A stretch of DNA of 64,000 nucleotides from Streptomyces sp. NBC_00271 (GTDB lineage Bacteria; Actinomycetota; Actinomycetes; Streptomycetales; Streptomycetaceae), in assembly GCF_036178845.1 (NCBI RefSeq), contig NZ_CP108070.1, positions 4,960,001-5,024,000 on the forward strand, in the 5' to 3' direction. The notes below the pieces were generated by a model. It did not search any database. It was not told the origin of the DNA and saw nothing but the letters and a program-made list of their open reading frames with translations. Made by a program: the position numbers and the translations under genes. The stretch's first letter is position 1. Each line of letters starts with the position of its first letter. This document shows, piece after piece, positions 59,626 through 64,000 of the stretch.

Positions 59626-60966
59626 ATGACGTCGGCAACGACCGGAGGAACCGCACCGGTTCCTCCGGTCCGCACACGCAAGAGCGTGACCGGCACCCGC
59701 AGGGCCGTGGCGGTGCTGTTCCTGCTGCCCTGTCTCGTGCTGCTCGGCGCGCTCGTGGTCTACCCGATCGGGTACTCGCTGATCCGCAGCTTCCTCAACC
59801 AGTCCGGCGACGGTTTCGCCGGGGTCGACAACTACAAGGCGCTGTTCACCGACGACGGCATCCGTACCGCCCTCAAGAACAACGTCATCTGGGTCGTGTT
59901 CGCGCCCACCGTCGCGACCGCGCTCGGTCTCGTCTTCGCGGTCCTCACCGAACGGGTCCGCTGGGGCACGGCGTTCAAACTGGTCGTCTTCATGCCGATG
60001 GCGATCTCGATGCTCGCCGCGGGGATCATCTTCCGGCTGGTGTACGACCAGGACCCGCACAAGGGGGTCGCGAACGCGGTCTGGGTGGGGGTGCACGACA
60101 CCTTCGCCGAGTCGTCGGCGTTCCCGAACGCCCACCCGGGACGGCAGTCGCCGCTCCAGCCGGAGAAGGGCGGCTTCCTCACCCAACAGGCCGTGCACGC
60201 CGGGCAGTCCGTCACCCTTCCCCTCGTCGGCGTCGCCCCCGACAAGATGCCGGGCGGCGCGAAGAAGGCCGTACAGGCACCGTCCGAGCCCGGCAAGGTC
60301 ACCGGCACCGCCTGGCAGGACTTCACCCGGGGCAAGGGCGTCGGCAGGCTCGGCCAGGTCGACCCGGGCGAACTCGGCTACCCGGGCATGAAGATCGAGG
60401 CGGTGAAGGACGGCAAGGTCGTCGACGCGGCGAAGGTGCGGGGCGACGGCACCTTCACGCTCTCCGAGAAGGCCGACGGGGCTCAACTGCGGCTCCCGGC
60501 GAGCAACTTCCGTGAGCCGTACAACGGCGTCGACTGGCTCGGCCCGTCGCTCGTCACCCCGGCCGTGATCGGCGCGTACGTCTGGATGTGGGCCGGCTTC
60601 GCCATGGTGCTCATCGCGGCGGGGCTCGCGGGCGTGCCGCGTGAACTCCTCGAAGCGGCACGGGTGGACGGGGCGAACGAGTGGCAGGTGTTCCGGAGGG
60701 TCACCGTGCCGCTGCTCGCGCCCGTCCTCGCCGTCGTCCTGGTCACGCTGATGATCAACGTGCTGAAGGTCTTCGACCTGGTCTTCATCATTCCGCCGGG
60801 CTCCTCCCAGGACGACGCGAACGTGCTGGCCCTGGAGCTGTACCGGAAGGGCTTCTCCGAGGACCAGCCGGGCATCGCGAGCGCGATCGCCGTGTTCCTG
60901 CTGCTGCTCGTGATCCCCGTGGTGTGGTTCAACGTGCGTCGTCTGCGGCGGGAGGTACGACGATGA
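59626..60966 (+). CDS. Carbohydrate ABC transporter permease, MalF-type with large extracellular insertion
   Basis: This 446-residue permease is ~130 residues longer than usual. The first spans (VAVLFLLPCLVLLGALVVYPI, VIWVVFAPTVATALGLVFAV, FKLVVFMPMAISMLAAGIIF) precede a hydrophilic insertion at ~140-320. The remaining spans follow, with the EAA loop LLEAARVDGANEWQVFRRV. E. coli MalF also has a large periplasmic P2 loop that contacts its binding protein, although this insertion is not obviously homologous. It overlaps the next gene in an ATGA. Confidence 0.9.
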   Translation: MTSATTGGTAPVPPVRTRKSVTGTRRAVAVLFLLPCLVLLGALVVYPIGYSLIRSFLNQSGDGFAGVDNYKALFTDDGIRTALKNNVIWVVFAPTVATALGLVFAVLTERVRWGTAFKLVVFMPMAISMLAAGIIFRLVYDQDPHKGVANAVWVGVHDTFAESSAFPNAHPGRQSPLQPEKGGFLTQQAVHAGQSVTLPLVGVAPDKMPGGAKKAVQAPSEPGKVTGTAWQDFTRGKGVGRLGQVDPGELGYPGMKIEAVKDGKVVDAAKVRGDGTFTLSEKADGAQLRLPASNFREPYNGVDWLGPSLVTPAVIGAYVWMWAGFAMVLIAAGLAGVPRELLEAARVDGANEWQVFRRVTVPLLAPVLAVVLVTLMINVLKVFDLVFIIPPGSSQDDANVLALELYRKGFSEDQPGIASAIAVFLLLLVIPVVWFNVRRLRREVRR

Positions 60967-61871
60967 CCACCCAAGCCGGCGGTCTCACGAAGACCGCGCC
61001 CGTCACCGGCGTCAAGGCCAGGCAGTCGCTCGGCTCACGGCTCGCGAGCGGTGTCAGCGGCGGAATCGTCCGGGTCTTCCTCCTCCTCGTCGGCCTGTTC
61101 TGGCTGGTGCCGACGATCGGGCTGCTGCTGTCCTCGCTGCGCACACCACAGGACATGAGCGCGTCCGGCTGGTGGAAGGTCTTCAGCGAGCCCTCCCAGC
61201 TCACCGTGGACAGTTACCAGAAGCTCCTGGAGAACGGTGACATCACCGGTTCACTGGGGAACACGGTGCTGATCACCGTCCCGGCGACCGTCCTCGTCGT
61301 CGTCATCGGCGCGCTCGCGGGCTACGCCTTCGCCTGGATGGAGTTCCCGGGCCGCGACTGGTGGTTCCTCGCGGTCGTCGGTCTGCTGGTCGTCCCCGTG
61401 CAGGTGGCGCTGATCCCGATCGCCGAACTCTTCGGCAAGCTCGGCATCTTCGGCACGATCTTCGGGGTGATCCTCTTCCATGTGGGCTTCGGTCTGCCCT
61501 TCGCGGTGTTCCTGCTGCGGAACTTCTTCGCGGAGATCCCCCGGGAGCTGCTGGAGGCGGCCCGGCTCGACGGCGCGGGTGAACTGCGCCTGTTCCTCAG
61601 GGTCGTGATGCCGCTCGGCGGTCCCGCGATCGCCTCGCTCGGCATCTTCCAGTTCCTGTGGGTGTGGAACGACATGCTGGTCGCGCTGGTGTTCTCCGAC
61701 GCGGGCAGCCAGCCGATCACGGTCGCGCTCCAGACCCAGGTACGCCAGTTCGGCAACAACATCGACGTGCTGGCGCCCGGCGCCTTCATCTCGATGGTCA
61801 TCCCGCTGGCCGTGTTCTTCGCGTTCCAACGTCAGTTCGTGTCCGGGGTGATGGCGGGCGCGGTGAAGTAG
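60963..61871 (+). CDS. Carbohydrate ABC transporter permease, MalG-type
   Basis: This 302-residue permease has a ~35-residue polar leader, six spans, and the EAA loop LLEAARLDGAGELRLFLRVV. The C-terminus GVMAGAVK is typical of MalG-type subunits. It is the last gene of the importer operon; a hairpin at 61892 follows. No ATPase gene is present, so a shared MsiK-type ATPase is again inferred. Confidence 0.92.
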   Translation: MTTQAGGLTKTAPVTGVKARQSLGSRLASGVSGGIVRVFLLLVGLFWLVPTIGLLLSSLRTPQDMSASGWWKVFSEPSQLTVDSYQKLLENGDITGSLGNTVLITVPATVLVVVIGALAGYAFAWMEFPGRDWWFLAVVGLLVVPVQVALIPIAELFGKLGIFGTIFGVILFHVGFGLPFAVFLLRNFFAEIPRELLEAARLDGAGELRLFLRVVMPLGGPAIASLGIFQFLWVWNDMLVALVFSDAGSQPITVALQTQVRQFGNNIDVLAPGAFISMVIPLAVFFAFQRQFVSGVMAGAVK

Positions 61872-61891
61872 TCGGACAAACAACCACATCA

Positions 61892-61918
61892 GGGGTGAGC
61901 CGGACACCGGCTCGCCCC
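61892..61918 (+). terminator. Terminator after the third sugar importer
   Basis: A 12-bp stem (GGGGTGAGCCGG at 61892-61903 with 61907-61918, one G-T pair) has a 3-base loop, 21 bases past the permease stop. Confidence 0.75.
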
Positions 61919-62020
61919 TCGGCGTTCACCCAGAATCCCCCGTATGCCACATCTGGCGTAACCAAGTCACTCCTTCGGCCGTTGCCGGGCCGTATGCCCG
62001 CGCCGACCCATGGATGTCCC

Positions 62021-64000
62021 TTGCCCAGGTTCAGTGTCATCGTCCCCGCGTACAAGGTTCAGGCGTACCTGCACGAATGCCTCGAATCCGTGCTGGAGCA
62101 GTCCTATCCGGACCTCGAACTGATCGCCGTCGACGACTGCTCGCCCGACGCCTGCGGCGCGATCATCGACGAGTTCGCCGCCCGTGACTCCCGGGTCCGT
62201 CCCGTCCGCCTGCCGGGGAACGTGGGCCTCGGCCGCGCCCGCAACGCGGGTCTCGAACACGCCACCGGCGACTACCTGCTCTTCCTGGACGGCGACGACA
62301 CCCTCACCCCGGACGCCCTGCACGCGATCGCCGACCGGCTGAAGGAGACCTCCGAACCGGATGTCCTGGTCTACGACTACGCGCGCACCTACTGGAACGG
62401 GGACATCGTCCGCAACCGCTTCGCGGAGCAGCTCAGCGAGCGGGGGCCCGCGCCCTTCCGGCTCGACGACCGGCCGGAACTGCTCAGGGTCCTGATGGTG
62501 GTCTGGAACAAGGCGTACCGAAGGGAGTTCGTGCAGCGCGCGGGTCTCTCCTTCCCGCCCGGCTACTACGAGGACACCCCCTGGACCTACCCGGCGCTGA
62601 TCTCCGCCGAGACGATCGCCACCCTCGACCGGGTCTGTGTGCACTACCGCCAGCGCCGTCAGGGCAACATCCTCGGCACCAGCAGCCGCAAGCACTTCGA
62701 CATCTTCGAGCAGTACGACCGCGTCTTCGCGCATCTCGACGCGCACCCGGAGCTGGCACGCTGGCGTCCGGTCCTGTTCCGCCGCATGGTCGACCACCTC
62801 TCGACGGTGTTCTCCAAGCGGGGCCGACTGCCGCGCGGCACCCGCGCCGAGTTCCTGCGCAAGGCCCGCACCCACTACCGCCGTTACCGGGCCCCGGGCG
62901 CCCCCGTCCGCCCCCGCACCCGCCTCCGGCACGCCCTGGTCCGGCTCGGCAACCACCGCACGTACCGCCTGCTCGGCCTGGCCACGAGCACCCACAAGAA
63001 GGCACTGCGTGGCGTCAAGGGACTGCTGCGCAAGGTCCGCGGCGGCGCCCTCCAGTTCCACTACCGCGTCCAGCTCCGCCTGCCGCTGCGCGCCGACCGC
63101 GCCGTCTTCTCCAGCTACTGGGGGCGCGGCCACGGCTGCAACCCGGGCGCCCTGGAGTCCGCGTTCCGTGAACTCGCCCCGCACATCCGTACGGCGTGGA
63201 TCGCGCACCCCGAGCACCACCACACGATCCCGGCCTCGACGCGCCGCCTGCGGCCCGGTACGACGGCGTACTGGACGGCGCTCGCCCGCTCCAAGTACCT
63301 CGTCAACAACGTCAACTTCGACCGCCGGCTGGTCAAGCGCCCCGGCCAGATCATGATCCAGACCCAGCACGGCACCCCGCTCAAGTACATGGGCCTCGAC
63401 CTCCAGGACCGCCCGGCGGCCGCCCGTGACACCGACTTCGCCGAGCTGTTGCGCAACGCCGACAAGTGGGACTACTGCCTGTCGGGCAACCGCCACTCCA
63501 CCCTGATCTGGGAGCGCGTCTTCCCCGCCGCGTACACGACGCTGGAGTACGGCCTCCCCCGCAACGACGTGTTCCAGCGGGCGACCTCGACGGACGTCAC
63601 CCGGCTGCGGCAGTCCCTCGGCATCCCCGAGGGCACGGTCGCCGTCCTGTACGCGCCGACCTACCGCGACTACCGCCGCACCCAGCGGCTCGCCCTCGAC
63701 CTGGAGCGCGTCCTGCGCCGGCTCGGCCCCCGGTTCGTCGTCCTGACCCGCGCCCACCACTCGTACGCCGCCGCGCTGAGCAACCGCTCCGGGGCCCGGC
63801 TCATCGACGTCTCCGACCACCCGAGCATCGAGAAACTCTGCCTGGCCTCGGACGCGCTGGTCACCGACTACTCCTCCCTGATGTTCGACTACGCGGTCCT
63901 GGACCGGCCGATCGTGATCCACGCGGACGACTGGGAGGCGTACCAGGCCTCCCGGGGCACCTACTTCGACCTGCGGGACTTCCCGCCGGGTGCGGTCGCG
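62021..64000 (+). CDS. Bifunctional GT2 glycosyltransferase / CDP-glycerol glycerophosphotransferase, truncated by window end
   Basis: The first 660 residues of a larger protein are visible. Residues 1-~230 form a GT2 domain (RFSVIVPAYKVQAYLHECL, VDDCSPDACG, FLDGDDTLTPDAL, YEDTPWTYPAL). A basic helical linker follows, then from ~360 a CDP-glycerol:poly(glycerophosphate) glycerophosphotransferase (TagF-like) domain with QHGTPLKYMG, LYAPTYRDY, and TDYSSLMFDYAVLDRP. Such enzymes build teichoic-acid-like wall polymers at the membrane face. TTG 62021 is chosen because it yields (M)PRFSVIVPAY, the usual family beginning; in-frame ATG 61994 is an alternative. The C-terminus lies outside the window. 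Confidence 0.87.
   Translation, partial: MPRFSVIVPAYKVQAYLHECLESVLEQSYPDLELIAVDDCSPDACGAIIDEFAARDSRVRPVRLPGNVGLGRARNAGLEHATGDYLLFLDGDDTLTPDALHAIADRLKETSEPDVLVYDYARTYWNGDIVRNRFAEQLSERGPAPFRLDDRPELLRVLMVVWNKAYRREFVQRAGLSFPPGYYEDTPWTYPALISAETIATLDRVCVHYRQRRQGNILGTSSRKHFDIFEQYDRVFAHLDAHPELARWRPVLFRRMVDHLSTVFSKRGRLPRGTRAEFLRKARTHYRRYRAPGAPVRPRTRLRHALVRLGNHRTYRLLGLATSTHKKALRGVKGLLRKVRGGALQFHYRVQLRLPLRADRAVFSSYWGRGHGCNPGALESAFRELAPHIRTAWIAHPEHHHTIPASTRRLRPGTTAYWTALARSKYLVNNVNFDRRLVKRPGQIMIQTQHGTPLKYMGLDLQDRPAAARDTDFAELLRNADKWDYCLSGNRHSTLIWERVFPAAYTTLEYGLPRNDVFQRATSTDVTRLRQSLGIPEGTVAVLYAPTYRDYRRTQRLALDLERVLRRLGPRFVVLTRAHHSYAAALSNRSGARLIDVSDHPSIEKLCLASDALVTDYSSLMFDYAVLDRPIVIHADDWEAYQASRGTYFDLRDFPPGAVA

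Noticed and set aside
1..64000. Prophage, integrative element or transposon
   Set aside because: No integrase, transposase, tRNA attachment site or terminal repeats were seen; the accessory patch at 39605-43443 has no visible mobility gene.

Overview
The window is a high-GC actinomycete chromosome segment and almost certainly Streptomyces. Codon third positions are strongly G/C biased and GTG/TTG starts are common. The gene order (murA, HU, malic enzyme, HelD-type helicase, SigU/anti-sigma pair, NnaR/NarK, matAB, SmpB/tmRNA, FtsEX, prfB, pkaB/pkaA) is, as I recall it, that of the S. coelicolor core chromosome. No phage, transposase, CRISPR array, rRNA or tRNA was seen.

Layout. 1-2953 (minus): a three-gene molybdenum hydroxylase (xanthine dehydrogenase type) operon, with the large subunit cut by the window edge. 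3234-7995 (minus): a sugar ABC importer with a GH20 beta-N-acetylhexosaminidase, preceded by a DasR-like operator, so probably chitooligosaccharide or aminosugar uptake. 8258-13142: DUF3039 protein, YqgE, MurA, HU and malic enzyme. 13567-18341: HelD-like helicase, ECF sigma factor with its anti-sigma factor, and a CGNR zinc-finger regulator. 18520-21666: DUF1772 membrane protein, NnaR and NarK (nitrate/nitrite assimilation). 21862-27511: matA-matB-acyltransferase, a poly-N-acetylglucosamine-type surface polysaccharide operon whose first protein is full of repeats.

27671-39598 holds a divergent LysR/MFS pair followed by a seven-step plus-strand run: solute-binding lipoprotein, two permeases, GH31 alpha-xylosidase, LacI repressor and a secreted GH3 enzyme. 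Two palindromic operators lie in front of it. Together these look like a xyloglucan- or xylosyl-oligosaccharide locus. 39605-43443 is an accessory patch: two proteins sharing a thrice-repeated unrecognised domain, another unrecognised internally duplicated protein, an orphan DUF397 gene with only the tail of its XRE partner left, and a small membrane protein. It sits just downstream of the tmRNA gene.

43550-64000 returns to core genes: ssrA (tmRNA), smpB, an S41 protease, ftsX-ftsE, a zinc-ribbon microprotein, a sortase-anchored surface protein, prfB, the Ser/Thr kinases PkaB and PkaA, a divergent FHA/FtsK-like ATPase, a third sugar ABC importer, and a truncated GT2-CDP-glycerol glycerophosphotransferase fusion (wall polymer synthesis).

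The best leads for undescribed biology are the repeated-domain accessory patch (39605-43443), the PkaA/FHA-FtsK pair with phospho-threonine-like repeats, the repeat-laden MatA with its polysaccharide operon, and the ~330-residue extension on the Fe-S subunit of the molybdenum hydroxylase. All functional statements come from reading the sequence and from memory of the families; no searches were run.
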